From assembly GCA_029866325.1 (NCBI GenBank), contig JARWZO010000019.1, positions 62,001-126,000 on the forward strand: DNA of 64,000 nt. Reading direction: 5' to 3'. The notes under the pieces are model-generated. The model was given only the letters and a program-made list of their open reading frames with translations, made no database searches and had not been told where the DNA came from. Position numbers and translations under genes: made by a program. Every line of letters begins with the position of its first letter. Position 1 is the first letter of the stretch. Below are positions 10,527-19,479 of this stretch, in pieces. Source of the DNA: Fluviicola sp. (GTDB taxonomy: Bacteria; Bacteroidota; Bacteroidia; Flavobacteriales_D; Crocinitomicaceae).

Positions 10527-11303
10527 TTAAATCATTCCTCGAATTACCCCTTTGTCTGACGCTTGAATAAACCCGATAATTTCTTCGCGAAGCGGTGATG
10601 CAGGCATGGTATCCAATACACCTTCGATTCCTTTTGAAATCACATTGTTTTGTACGTAGATAATTCGGTAGATGTCTTCAATTTCGCGTACTTGTTCGTC
10701 AGTAAAACCACGTCTTCTGAGACCAACAGAGTTTACACCTGCAAACGTAATCGGTTCGCGTGCAGCTTTCACATACGGAGGAACGTTTTTACGAATCAAG
10801 GTAGCTCCCGCAACAAAAGCATGTGCTCCGATATGCATGAATTGTTGAGCGGCAACCATGCCTTCCAAAATAGCATAATCATCAATTGTCACGTGCCCTG
10901 AAAGACCCGTGTAACCCGCAAGAATAACGTTATTACCGATATGACAATCGTGCGCTATGTGTACGTAAGTCATCAGCAAACAATTGTTTCCGATTTTGGT
11001 AACCCAGCGATCTTTTGTAGCACGGTGAATGGTTACACCTTCGCGAATAACCGTGTTGTTTCCGATTTCTACCGTGGTATCTTCACCAACGAATTTCAAA
11101 TCTTGCGGAATAACACCGATACAAGCTCCGGGGAAAATTTCACAATCTGTACCGATACGCGTACCGGGATAAATGGTAACATTGGGATGTATTTTTGTAC
11201 GAGCACCAATAATTACATCTTCGTAGATCGTTGTGAACCCTTCTACCGAAACACCTTCACCCAGCTGAGCTTTCGGTGAAATATTTGCCAAGTTACTTAT
11301 CAT
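10527..11303 (-). CDS. lpxA: Acyl-ACP--UDP-N-acetylglucosamine O-acyltransferase LpxA
   Basis: First step of lipid A synthesis: it transfers a hydroxyacyl chain from ACP to UDP-GlcNAc in the cytoplasm. The 258-aa protein is a left-handed beta-helix of hexapeptide repeats (for example IGARTKIHPNVTIYPGTRIG). The catalytic histidine region HIAHDCHIGNNVI is present, and the C-terminal helical part (FTDEQVREIEDIYRIIY) is typical of LpxA. The ATG follows the lpxC/fabZ stop codon immediately (stop 11304-11306, start 11303), so translation is probably coupled. Confidence 0.95.
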   Translation of the reverse strand: MISNLANISPKAQLGEGVSVEGFTTIYEDVIIGARTKIHPNVTIYPGTRIGTDCEIFPGACIGVIPQDLKFVGEDTTVEIGNNTVIREGVTIHRATKDRWVTKIGNNCLLMTYVHIAHDCHIGNNVILAGYTGLSGHVTIDDYAILEGMVAAQQFMHIGAHAFVAGATLIRKNVPPYVKAAREPITFAGVNSVGLRRRGFTDEQVREIEDIYRIIYVQNNVISKGIEGVLDTMPASPLREEIIGFIQASDKGVIRGMI

Positions 11304-12704
11304 TTATTCTTTGTCTTTAATCACTTGCGCCAACATTTCCGCTTCCATAACCGCTTTACCGTTTACGAAGGCTGTCCCTCCCATGTGAACGAGTCCGCGA
11401 CGCATTGGTGACAATAGTTTCAATTCAAAGACTATGGTATCGCCAGGCAATACTTTTTGCTTGAATTTCACATTATCTATTTTCATGAAGTAGGTAGAAT
11501 ACAAATGCGGATCGTCTACTTTACTCAACGAAAAAATACCACCAACCTGTGCCATTGCTTCAATTTGAAGCACTCCGGGAAATACCGGATTTCCAGGGAA
11601 ATGTCCGGTGAAAATCGGTTCGTTCATCGTGATGTTTTTCACTCCGACAATTGTATCATCCGTGATGTACATTACTTTATCCACCAACAAGAACGGGTAA
11701 CGGTGTGGAAGCATGCGCTCGATGTCGTTGATGTTGTACAACGGATCTGTCGTTACATCAAACACTCGTGCCGCTTTTTCCTGTTTCTTGATTTGTTCTT
11801 TCAATACTTTTGCAAAACGCACATTTCCAGAATGTCCTGGACGCGCGCCCAAAATGTGAGCTTTGATCGGTTTACCAATAAGGGCCAAATCACCGACAAT
11901 ATCCAATAATTTATGACGAGCCGGTTCATTTTCAAACTGCAACTTAAGGCTATTCAATACCCCGATTCCGTCGTAATTAACGGTTAAATTTTCTTTTCCT
12001 AGTAATTTCGCCAGACGGTTTAATTCTTCCTGACTAACATCGTTTCGTTCTACCAACACAATAGCATTGTCCAAATCACCGCCCTTAATGAGGTTGTTAC
12101 TTGCCAAAAACTCCAATTCACGTAAGAAGCAGAAGGTACGACAAGGTGCGATTTCTTTTTCAAAAGCATCGATGTTATAGATGGCTGCGTGCTGTGTACC
12201 CAAGGCAGGCGAATTGTAATCGACCATTACGGTAATACGGTAACCGTTGTCCGGCACAGCCAAAAACTCAATTCCTTTTTCGGTGTCTTCCCATTTCACA
12301 TTTTCATCGAGGATAAAATAATCTCTCGTCGCTTCTTGTTCCTGGTAACCAACACGCACAATTTCCTTTACGAATGGCAGTGAACTGCCGTCCATAATCG
12401 GAATTTCAGGTCCGTCAATTTTAATGAGTGCGTTATCAACCTCCATACCGTAAAGCGCCGCCAGAACGTGCTCTGTAGTATATACGCGCGCACCTTGGAA
12501 TTCCAATGTGGTTCCGCGATCAGTGGCAACTACCAAATCGGCATCGGCTTTGATGATCGGTTGGTTTTCCAAATCTACTCGTTGGAATTTGTAACCGTGA
12601 TTATCCGGAGCCGGACAGATTTCCATTGTTACAGGTTCTCCGGTATGAAGTCCAACCCCTTTAAAAACAATGGCTTCCTTTATGGTTCGTTGCTTTTCTG
12701 ACAT
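11304..12704 (-). CDS. lpxC/fabZ: Bifunctional LpxC deacetylase / FabZ dehydratase fusion
   Basis: One 466-aa chain carries two enzymes. Residues about 1-300 are LpxC, the zinc deacetylase committing to lipid A: TTEHVLAALYG and HKLLDIVGDLALIG hold zinc ligands, and GHSGN is present. Residues about 315-466 are FabZ, the 3-hydroxyacyl-ACP dehydratase hotdog: MLPHRYPFLLVD, GHFPGNPVFPG and EAMAQ include the catalytic His and Glu. The fusion is characteristic of Bacteroidota. The ATG at 12704 (MSEKQRTIKEA) is preferred because the longer frame upstream overlaps lpxD and matches nothing. It is the middle gene of lpxD-lpxC/fabZ-lpxA. Confidence 0.95.
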   Translation of the reverse strand: MSEKQRTIKEAIVFKGVGLHTGEPVTMEICPAPDNHGYKFQRVDLENQPIIKADADLVVATDRGTTLEFQGARVYTTEHVLAALYGMEVDNALIKIDGPEIPIMDGSSLPFVKEIVRVGYQEQEATRDYFILDENVKWEDTEKGIEFLAVPDNGYRITVMVDYNSPALGTQHAAIYNIDAFEKEIAPCRTFCFLRELEFLASNNLIKGGDLDNAIVLVERNDVSQEELNRLAKLLGKENLTVNYDGIGVLNSLKLQFENEPARHKLLDIVGDLALIGKPIKAHILGARPGHSGNVRFAKVLKEQIKKQEKAARVFDVTTDPLYNINDIERMLPHRYPFLLVDKVMYITDDTIVGVKNITMNEPIFTGHFPGNPVFPGVLQIEAMAQVGGIFSLSKVDDPHLYSTYFMKIDNVKFKQKVLPGDTIVFELKLLSPMRRGLVHMGGTAFVNGKAVMEAEMLAQVIKDKE

Positions 12705-12705
12705 A

Positions 12706-13752
12706 TTATTCAGCTGATTTTGATAATGTTTTAACTTTTTGTTCGAGTTCGTTGATCTTTTGTAATAAGAACGGCAATTTTCTGAATCCGAAATATGACT
12801 TTTTAAAGTCTTCAATTGGAATGCCCGGTGACCCCATGAGCGTTTCAGCTTTTTTCACGGAACTCGGGATGCCTGATTGAGCAACAATTTTGGTTCCATC
12901 GGCAATAAACAAGTGTCCGCTGATTCCGGCCTGACCGCCTACCATGACATGTTTACCGATTTTAGCAGAACCTGCCACTCCTACTTGAGCCGCAAGAGCG
13001 GAATGTTCACCAACTTCCACATTGTGTGCTAAATGAACCAAGTTATCTATTTTGACACCTTTGCGCAAAACGGTTGAACCAAGTGTAGCACAGTCAACAG
13101 TTGAATTGGCACCGATTTCCACATCGTCTTCGAGCACTACGTTTCCGATTTGTGGAACGCGTGAGAATACCCCTTTTTCATCGGGCGCATATCCGAATCC
13201 ATCACTCCCGATCACAACACCTGCATGTAAAATGCAACGGGCGCCGATCACACAATCTGCATAGATGCGCACTCCTGGATGTAAAATGGTATCGTCACCT
13301 ACAGTCACTCCATCGCCAACATATACATTCGGGTAAATTTTTACGTTGTTACCGATTTTGGCTCCGTCTGAAATGTAAGCAAAGGCTCCCAAGTAAATTC
13401 CTTCGCCGACCTGAGCGGTTTCGCTGATAAACGACGGTTGTTCGATTTTGGCTTGTTTCTGACGCATCTGACTGTAAACATCCAGCAATTTCGCAAAACA
13501 GGCATAAGCATCTTCCACTTTTACAAGCGTTAATGTTTCAGGAAGAGGTTTTAGAGGCTCAAACGTTGCATTTACAATACAAATAGAAGCACCTGTAGTG
13601 TAGATATACTCTTCATATTTAGGATTCGAAAGAAAGGAAAGGGTTCCAAGTGTACCTTCCTCAATTTTAGCCAAACCCGACACAGTCACGTCCGGGTTTC
13701 CAACAACCTCACCATGGAGAATTGCTGCTATTTGCTGTGCTGAGAATTCCAT
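12706..13752 (-). CDS. lpxD: UDP-3-O-acylglucosamine N-acyltransferase LpxD
   Basis: Third lipid A step: it adds the N-linked hydroxyacyl chain. The 348-aa protein has an N-terminal uridine-binding domain (MEFSAQQIAAILHGEV; LSNPKYEEYIYTT) and a hexapeptide-repeat helix with the catalytic HLAHNVEVG region, then a C-terminal helix. I chose the ATG at 13752; the 8 extra residues of the longer frame do not look like LpxD. It is the first gene of the lpx operon, with a 1-bp gap to lpxC/fabZ. Confidence 0.95.
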   Translation of the reverse strand: MEFSAQQIAAILHGEVVGNPDVTVSGLAKIEEGTLGTLSFLSNPKYEEYIYTTGASICIVNATFEPLKPLPETLTLVKVEDAYACFAKLLDVYSQMRQKQAKIEQPSFISETAQVGEGIYLGAFAYISDGAKIGNNVKIYPNVYVGDGVTVGDDTILHPGVRIYADCVIGARCILHAGVVIGSDGFGYAPDEKGVFSRVPQIGNVVLEDDVEIGANSTVDCATLGSTVLRKGVKIDNLVHLAHNVEVGEHSALAAQVGVAGSAKIGKHVMVGGQAGISGHLFIADGTKIVAQSGIPSSVKKAETLMGSPGIPIEDFKKSYFGFRKLPFLLQKINELEQKVKTLSKSAE

Positions 13753-13891
13753 CGAACAAATGTAATAAAAAGACAAATGACACTATTCTGCATTTTCATG
13801 AATTATTAACACGAAATTGGTTAATTCGCAAATAAATCTGTTATCCCGGCAACTTTAGGCAACAGGGAAGTACCAATCTCCCAATCTGTGC

Positions 13892-14596
13892 TTAATATGA
13901 GCCGCAATCCAAGGTATCTTTCAATAAGAATTCCGTAAATTGAATGTGTTCCTGGTACCAATATGTTTCGGCTGCTACTTCTACTCCTTTTTTGGTAGTA
14001 AACAGGATGTATTGCTTCGGTTGCGGTTGCGCTTTCAGTTTTGATTTGGAAAAATCGATTTTCCCCGTTTTTTTCATGCGCTTTACAATCTCTTTCGGAG
14101 AAATTAGCCCCAGTTTATCTTGTTGACAAGTCAATCGTTTGTTGGAATCAAGGTACACAATGCTTTCTACATTTGGAAAATGCAACATTGATCCCATTCC
14201 TTCTGTGGTGTTTTTTGTAGCAAAAATGGAACCTTTCGGATATTTTACTTCAGCAATGTAGGCATCAGCAGGAATGGTAAACCACAGTTCGATATCTTTC
14301 CCATTGACTTCTTTCGTAATACTGTAAACCTGTGGGTTTCCTTCTTTCTTGCTCTTTCCGAAATCAACGTCACCATCGTTCAAAAAGGCTACCACCTCAT
14401 CTTCGGTAAGTCCTTTTGAATAAAACAATTGTTTGTCTTTATCACTGGTTACCAATACACGTCCAAGGATCGTGTTTTTCACACGATTTGATGGCAACCA
14501 GGTGCATCCACGGTTTTGAAAAAAGAAGAAAACAAAGATGATTCCGATACCAAAACCGAAGCCGTAGAATTTTAGTCGTCTTAAAAAGTTTTTCAT
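13892..14596 (-). CDS. Membrane-anchored protein of unknown function
   Basis: A 234-aa protein with a single N-terminal membrane segment (GFGIGIIFVFFFFQNRGC) followed by a soluble, presumably periplasmic part. The region after the anchor (RVLVTSDKDKQLFYSKGLTEDEV) contains two similar segments (here and LGLISPKEIVKRMKKTGKIDFSKSK) of a helical D-V-D-F/I-D-F type. It is reminiscent of DUF4258-containing proteins in Flavobacteriia, but I am not sure. It stands alone between the lpx operon and trxA. Confidence 0.6.
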   Translation of the reverse strand: MKNFLRRLKFYGFGFGIGIIFVFFFFQNRGCTWLPSNRVKNTILGRVLVTSDKDKQLFYSKGLTEDEVVAFLNDGDVDFGKSKKEGNPQVYSITKEVNGKDIELWFTIPADAYIAEVKYPKGSIFATKNTTEGMGSMLHFPNVESIVYLDSNKRLTCQQDKLGLISPKEIVKRMKKTGKIDFSKSKLKAQPQPKQYILFTTKKGVEVAAETYWYQEHIQFTEFLLKDTLDCGSY

Positions 14597-14686
14597 TTGT
14601 AAGCTTAATTAGTGTTCTCTCACTGATCCGTTTGGAAGGGCAATCAAAACAGCTGCGAAGTTACACTCTAAAATTGAACTGCAACA

Positions 14687-14715
14687 AAAAAGGCTTGTTA
14701 AAAACAAGCCTTTTT
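14687..14715 (-). terminator. Rho-independent terminator of trxA
   Basis: A 13-bp perfect stem (AAAAAGGCTTGTT / AACAAGCCTTTTT) with a 3-nt loop, ending in T residues in the - direction, 22 bp past the trxA stop codon. Confidence 0.85.
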
Positions 14716-14736
14716 AATTCAATGTGTAGTCGCTCA

Positions 14737-15054
14737 TTATAATAGCGCGTCTAATTTTGCCGTAAGTTGTGTTTTCGGAACTGCACCAACCGATTTGTCA
14801 GCAATTTCTCCTCCTTTTACGAATAAAATAGTAGGGATATTACGGATACCGAACTTAGCTGATACCTCAGGGTTTAAGTCAACGTTTACTTTTCCGATCA
14901 CTGCGCGTCCTTCGTACTCACCTGTCATTTCTTCAACGATTGGTCCGATAAGACGACAAGGACCACACCATTCTGCCCAAAAGTCTACTAATACTGGTTT
15001 GTCTGATTTTAATACAAGCTCTTCGAAGTTTGCATCTGTGATTTCTAATGCCAT
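14737..15054 (-). CDS. trxA: Thioredoxin
   Basis: A 105-aa cytoplasmic thiol-disulfide reductant. The active site WAEWCGPCR, the motif DFWA, the cis-Pro site RNIPTILF and the C-terminal GAVPKTQL give a classical thioredoxin of normal length. It is monocistronic, with its own terminator downstream. No signal peptide is present. Confidence 0.97.
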   Translation of the reverse strand: MALEITDANFEELVLKSDKPVLVDFWAEWCGPCRLIGPIVEEMTGEYEGRAVIGKVNVDLNPEVSAKFGIRNIPTILFVKGGEIADKSVGAVPKTQLTAKLDALL

Positions 15055-15137
15055 AATATGATAAGTTTAATTGCGATCTATCGCCGGGTTAAAATTACTA
15101 TTTCGTTTATTAGTTAGCAACTACTTTGCCACTCATT

Positions 15138-15623
15138 TTACACTGTCATCTTGTCATGCTGAATGAACATCCGCTTCATGGTTTTTTGGTTTTCACTTTG
15201 CAAACAGTAAAAATAAATGCCATCGGTGAGCGATTCGGTGTTGAACCGCAAGATATGTCCACCACTTTGATAATCCTGATCAGTGACGGTCTGCAGCGGT
15301 TTCATTTCTTGATCAAGTATGGTAAAAAGAATGTGTTTCGGTTGATTCATGGTAAAATAGAATTCCACTTCGCCGGTTATTTTTTGTTTTTCCAATCCGA
15401 AAAGCACCGCATAATCTTCTTTCACAACACTTCCTTTACCGAAGCGTCTCAACAATTCCTTGTATGCAATGAACAATACCAAAACCCCCATGAGTGAAAA
15501 CAACACTGCCAATGCATTTGCCTCCATGGAACGATCACGCACTACAAACCGAAACAGGTAGTATGCAACTGACATTACTACCAAACTGATCAAGACCAGA
15601 ATAACACTCGTTCTTTTTTTCAT
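15138..15623 (-). CDS. Small membrane protein of unknown function
   Basis: A 161-aa protein with two N-terminal membrane segments (SVILVLISLVVMSVAYYLF and ALAVLFSLMGVLVLFIAY), then a soluble domain of about 100 residues. The C-terminal part (ILRFNTESLTDGIYFYCLQSE) resembles the beta-strand ending of T9SS type A tails in composition, but no sorting role is claimed. It overlaps the DUF493 gene by 4 bp and is the last gene of the terC operon. Confidence 0.6.
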   Translation of the reverse strand: MKKRTSVILVLISLVVMSVAYYLFRFVVRDRSMEANALAVLFSLMGVLVLFIAYKELLRRFGKGSVVKEDYAVLFGLEKQKITGEVEFYFTMNQPKHILFTILDQEMKPLQTVTDQDYQSGGHILRFNTESLTDGIYFYCLQSENQKTMKRMFIQHDKMTV

Positions 15624-15886
15624 AAGGCAATTAACCCTTTAATTTCCGCAGCACGGATGTAAATTTCAATAATGGAGTCTACGTCCATCATCACTTCTTT
15701 TGCACTTACACTGATGTATTTCCCCGTTTTGGATTCGTGCAACGCTATTTCAGCTAATTCACCGAAAAGTGACATGACTTTCGCCAATAAATCCGATTCA
15801 TTGGGCACAATAAACTTGAAGAGGTATACATTCGGCCATTCTTGTAATGCTAACTGTTCTCTTAACTTCACGAAGGGATCACTCAC
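15620..15886 (-). CDS. DUF493 family protein (YbeD-like)
   Basis: An 88-aa ferredoxin-like fold protein. The motif WPNVYLFKFIVPN and the pattern S-KTGKYISVSAKEVMMDVDSIIEIY match the DUF493/YbeD family, thought to be small ligand-binding regulatory domains. Overlaps of 4 bp with both neighbours show an operon. The function in this phylum is unknown. Confidence 0.85.
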   Translation of the reverse strand: MSDPFVKLREQLALQEWPNVYLFKFIVPNESDLLAKVMSLFGELAEIALHESKTGKYISVSAKEVMMDVDSIIEIYIRAAEIKGLIAL

Positions 15887-16461
15887 GGATACAAATAATT
15901 TTTGAGCAAAGATAACCGCTTTAACGCGAGGAGCAATTCATTTGGCAAGTTGTTTTTTGATGAATAGAGTAATGGTAGGGTATTTCTGCCCAACGCGAAC
16001 TGTTCTTTCAATTGCTGTTGCATGAGCATTACGTCCGGTTCAGCACCTAATACCACGGCACTTTCCGTCCAATCATCAAGACCTTCAAACAGTTGAACAA
16101 ATGAGCGTTCCAGTTCCAATAATTGCTTTACACAGTCTGAAACTGCAACCGCATTTTCTGCCGAAGCATTGATTTGTTTGAGTTGATTTCTTCGCAAATG
16201 ATACATCGAGAAACTTTCCTGAAAATCATTCGAGAATGTAACTGACTCAACTGAAATCGGTAATGACGGAGATGTTCCACCCAATGTTTGGTACGCGGCT
16301 TGTAATTGCGCGAGGCGTTTCATTTTTCCTTCGGCTGTTTTCCAAAGAATGGGCTTGGTAAGAAAGTGCTGCTTGAGCTCGAAGAGCTGATTCTCATAAG
16401 CTTCTTCTGCATCGTCAACCGAATCGATTGACAAATAAACAAGCGCTTCCTGATGAGTCAT
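15883..16461 (-). CDS. Hypothetical protein with J-domain-like helical N-terminus
   Basis: A 192-aa, mainly helical cytoplasmic protein. Residues 1-60 (MTHQEALVYLSIDSVDDAEE, then a helix ending AQLQAAYQTLGG) resemble the topology of a J-domain, but the HPD motif is absent. The rest is predicted coiled or helical. It sits between terC (6-bp gap) and the DUF493 gene (4-bp overlap). I do not recognise a specific family. Confidence 0.6.
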   Translation of the reverse strand: MTHQEALVYLSIDSVDDAEEAYENQLFELKQHFLTKPILWKTAEGKMKRLAQLQAAYQTLGGTSPSLPISVESVTFSNDFQESFSMYHLRRNQLKQINASAENAVAVSDCVKQLLELERSFVQLFEGLDDWTESAVVLGAEPDVMLMQQQLKEQFALGRNTLPLLYSSKNNLPNELLLALKRLSLLKNYLYP

Positions 16462-16467
16462 TTCGAA

Positions 16468-17238
16468 CTATTCAGATTCACCTTTGTTTTTCCGCATCCG
16501 AATATTGAGAAACTCAACAAACAGAGCGTAAACCATTGCGAAATAGATGTAACCTTTAGGGATATGCTGACCGAAAGATTCGGCGATCAACAACACACCG
16601 ATCGTTACTAAAAATCCAAGAGAAATCATCTTAATGGTTGGTCTTGAATTGATGAAATCCGAAATTGGTTTCGCAAACAACAACATGATAATCATGGAGA
16701 TGATCACGGCAGCAAAAATAATAATCAATGGATCACCGTGCGTTTCATGTCGAATATCATTGGTCATACCAATCGCTGAAATCACTGAATCGAAACTAAA
16801 GATGAAGTCAATCATAACAATTTGTAACACAACAGCGCTTAGTCTCACTTTTTTGGTTTTCTTGCCTCCTTCTTCTCCCCCCTTTACGCTGGAGTGCATT
16901 TCAGATACTGATTTATAAATCAAAAACAATCCACCTATAAGCAACACCAAACTATGTCCGGTAATCATCTCTGTGGTGTATGGGAAATACTTGAAGTTAT
17001 CAAACAAAGGCTCTGTATCAAGCTTCATTATCCAGGACACAATGCTCAGAAGTAGTATTCGGATAATGAGCGCAAGACTCAACCCGAGGATACGAGCTTT
17101 ACGCTGATCTTCTTTCACTAACTTGTCAGTAATGATCGAGATAAAAATGATGTTATCTATACCTAGAACGATTTCAAGAAGCGTTAATACGGTAAGGTAA
17201 AAAATGCCGACTCCGGTCAGTAAAATTGAAAAATCCAC
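16468..17238 (-). CDS. TerC family integral membrane protein
   Basis: A 256-aa protein with about seven membrane helices. The motif EIVLGIDNIIFISI near the start and DFIFSFDSVISAIGM in the middle carry the paired acidic residues of the TerC family, which handles metal ions (often manganese efflux linked to exported metalloproteins). It is the first gene of a four-gene operon with the 192-aa, DUF493 and 161-aa genes. Substrate is inferred only from family. Confidence 0.9.
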   Translation of the reverse strand: MDFSILLTGVGIFYLTVLTLLEIVLGIDNIIFISIITDKLVKEDQRKARILGLSLALIIRILLLSIVSWIMKLDTEPLFDNFKYFPYTTEMITGHSLVLLIGGLFLIYKSVSEMHSSVKGGEEGGKKTKKVRLSAVVLQIVMIDFIFSFDSVISAIGMTNDIRHETHGDPLIIIFAAVIISMIIMLLFAKPISDFINSRPTIKMISLGFLVTIGVLLIAESFGQHIPKGYIYFAMVYALFVEFLNIRMRKNKGESE

Positions 17239-17643
17239 GATTCAGTTTTGTGCAAATTTACTCAGTGTTTTTCATAAATCCGTTATTAATTCGCGATTTC
17301 AGTGATGAAAGGCGCAAATAAGTGAATTTAGATTTGTTTTAGATAAATTGTGGTTGTACATTAGTACCATTGAACCTATGCCTGTGTTTTACTACACAGC
17401 ATTCAAACCAATCGGAGAGTTCCTGTTATTTTTTAGTAGTAGTTTTTAATAACAGGGCTCTCTTTGATTTTCCCGGAAGGTTTCTAAAAAAATTCATGTT
17501 GCACACAAGTCTGGAATCAGATTCTTTGAACCCAAATATTTCATCGAAAACAAGCTGTTTAACCGTTCGTAATTTTGCGAATTCACGAACGAATAGTTGA
17601 TATGCCAATTCGCAAAATTACGAACGGTTTTTTGTGTGAAAGA
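17239..17643. other. Intergenic gap between terC and menD
   Basis: No gene is convincing here. The gap separates two - strand genes and contains the perfect long hairpin at 17561-17629. Small frames in the region run through that hairpin and lack coding character. Confidence 0.6.
17561..17629. repeat. Perfect 23-bp inverted repeat downstream of menD
   Basis: The left arm 17561-17583 (AACCGTTCGTAATTTTGCGA plus ATT) is exactly complementary to the right arm 17607-17629, with a 23-nt loop. In the - direction it ends with AACGGTT lying 15 bp past the menD stop. It may act as a terminator, although the arms are far longer than usual. Its GTAATTTTGC core relates it to the hairpins at 19411 and 42628. 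Confidence 0.8.
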
Positions 17644-19338
17644 TCAGGCTTTACTTTGCTCGAAATAACGGTTCAATACCTCACTATTCTTTAATCCTGC
17701 CGTTTGAATTTCCATGAGTTTCGGCATTCCATTGGCTTCGTGTGTAAAAAACGCTTGTAGCTGTTGTTCAAACGTTTCTACCGAAGCTGCAGTATAATAT
17801 TCCACTCCGTATGCTTTACAAATGTGTTCAGCAGAAAAGTCGTGTTGCGCCACAAAGTAAGTGTCTTTCTGAGTGGTAGTATCCGGCCCGGGAATGATGT
17901 TAAAAATATCGCCACCGCCATTATTCAAGACAAAGATGCGCAGATTAGCCGGTTTGTGATTGCTCCAAAATGCGTTGGAATCATAGAAAAAAGACATATC
18001 TCCACTGATCAATACATGCCAGTTTTCGGGTTCCATCAACGCTGCACCACAGGCGGTAGAAGAACTCCCGTCAATGCCGCTTGTACCACGATTGCACCAA
18101 TAACGAAGGCTCTTTATTGGGTCGAACAGCAACACATATCGAATGATCGAACTGTTTCCGATATGCAATTGGGCATTTTCAGGAACCACATCCAGCACCA
18201 CTTCCATGGCTTTTAGGTCGGAAAAAGGAACAGTTTTCAGGATTTCCTCGTGCTTCATACCGGAAATAAGGTCGAGTTGTTTCCATTGCGTACCGAAACG
18301 CGATGCCGGTAATTCAGACCGGTTGTTTACATGCAATGTGCGAATTACTTCTGCAGCATCAACAGCCGTTGTGAATGTCAATGATTGGTAAGTATCCATG
18401 AATGGAAAATCATTCCCGACACGAATGGTGATTGCATTTGCTTTACGCAAGAAGGTTTTAATGCGTTTAGAAACTATCGCTCCGCCAATCACAACAATCA
18501 CTTCAGGATGAAAATCGATTGTTTTTTCTGACGGTATTTGATTCAATGATCGATCAATGCAGTGAATAAACTTCGAATCGTGCAGGTTGGATGTATGTTC
18601 CACCAAAACAGCTATGGAAGGATCTTTGGCCAATTCGCCCAATTCTTTCTCCAGACGTGGATCTTTCTGCATCTGTCCACAAATGACCATGCGCTTTTGG
18701 GCGTTGTTCCAGGTTTCCGACAACCATTTTTCTTCATGCGTGGTCAAGCGCAGTTCACCTTCAGCCAACTGAATCCACTGATTCAATTTCTCAGGTGATT
18801 CGGTGGTTTCGTAAAGCGGTTCGGTAAACGGAATATTGAGGTGAACGGGGCCTTTACGTTTGCCGTTGGCGCGCTGAATTGTTTCACAGCACCGACGCTC
18901 AAATAACCAGCGTTGCTGCGGTGTGTGAATAGCATTCAATTGTGCCTGCGCCAATACATGCGTTCCGAAAACACCCGTTTGAACAATCGTTTGTCCATCG
19001 CCCTGATCAACCCATTCCTGCGGTCGGTCTGCTGTGAGAACAACCATTGGTACACCTTGATAATAGGCTTCGGCGATGGCAGGAAAATAATTCAGCGGAG
19101 CAGAGCCAGAGGTACAAGCAATAGCAACTGGTTGATTGAGTTGTTGTGCCATTCCCAGCGCGTAAAATGCAGCCGAGCGTTCATCAGGGATCACATAAGT
19201 TATAAAATCGGGATGTTCATCAAAAGCAATGGAAAGAGGTGCGTTGCGCGATCCGGGAGATAAAACGATGTGTGTAATTCCTCCTTTGAGGCAGGCATCA
19301 ACCAGCAATTGCACCTCTAATTTTGCACTTGATTTCAT
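17644..19338 (-). CDS. menD: SEPHCHC synthase MenD (menaquinone biosynthesis)
   Basis: A 564-aa ThDP-dependent enzyme that condenses 2-oxoglutarate with isochorismate to make SEPHCHC. The N-terminal domain has LSPGSRNAPLSIAF and the ThDP-activating glutamate in PDERSAAFYALG. The C-terminal domain has the ThDP motif GDMSFFYDSNAFW and NNGGGDIFNIIPG. It lies downstream of the isochorismate synthase gene, which makes its substrate. Confidence 0.96.
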   Translation of the reverse strand: MKSSAKLEVQLLVDACLKGGITHIVLSPGSRNAPLSIAFDEHPDFITYVIPDERSAAFYALGMAQQLNQPVAIACTSGSAPLNYFPAIAEAYYQGVPMVVLTADRPQEWVDQGDGQTIVQTGVFGTHVLAQAQLNAIHTPQQRWLFERRCCETIQRANGKRKGPVHLNIPFTEPLYETTESPEKLNQWIQLAEGELRLTTHEEKWLSETWNNAQKRMVICGQMQKDPRLEKELGELAKDPSIAVLVEHTSNLHDSKFIHCIDRSLNQIPSEKTIDFHPEVIVVIGGAIVSKRIKTFLRKANAITIRVGNDFPFMDTYQSLTFTTAVDAAEVIRTLHVNNRSELPASRFGTQWKQLDLISGMKHEEILKTVPFSDLKAMEVVLDVVPENAQLHIGNSSIIRYVLLFDPIKSLRYWCNRGTSGIDGSSSTACGAALMEPENWHVLISGDMSFFYDSNAFWSNHKPANLRIFVLNNGGGDIFNIIPGPDTTTQKDTYFVAQHDFSAEHICKAYGVEYYTAASVETFEQQLQAFFTHEANGMPKLMEIQTAGLKNSEVLNRYFEQSKA

Positions 19339-19410
19339 GCTGCTAAAATTACTTATTTTTCATTCGTTTAACAGGTAATTTGAAGGAAATTAAGTGTCAA
19401 AAAAAATTCA

Positions 19411-19428
19411 GTAATCCCGCAATATTAC
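19411..19428. repeat. Short hairpin of the GTAATATTGC family
   Basis: Between menF and menD, on the - strand, the 18-mer GTAATATTGCGGGATTAC forms a 5-bp hairpin. It differs from the hairpin at 42631 only in the purines of the loop. It belongs to the dispersed family reported in the findings. Confidence 0.55.
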
Positions 19429-19479
19429 GGAACTAAAAAGGCTGAAAATCAACTACTTGGCATTGCTCCGTAGTAAAAG

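Noticed and set aside
17426-17608. A 60-aa - strand reading frame
   Set aside because: It reads through the perfect inverted repeat at 17561-17629 and has no support.
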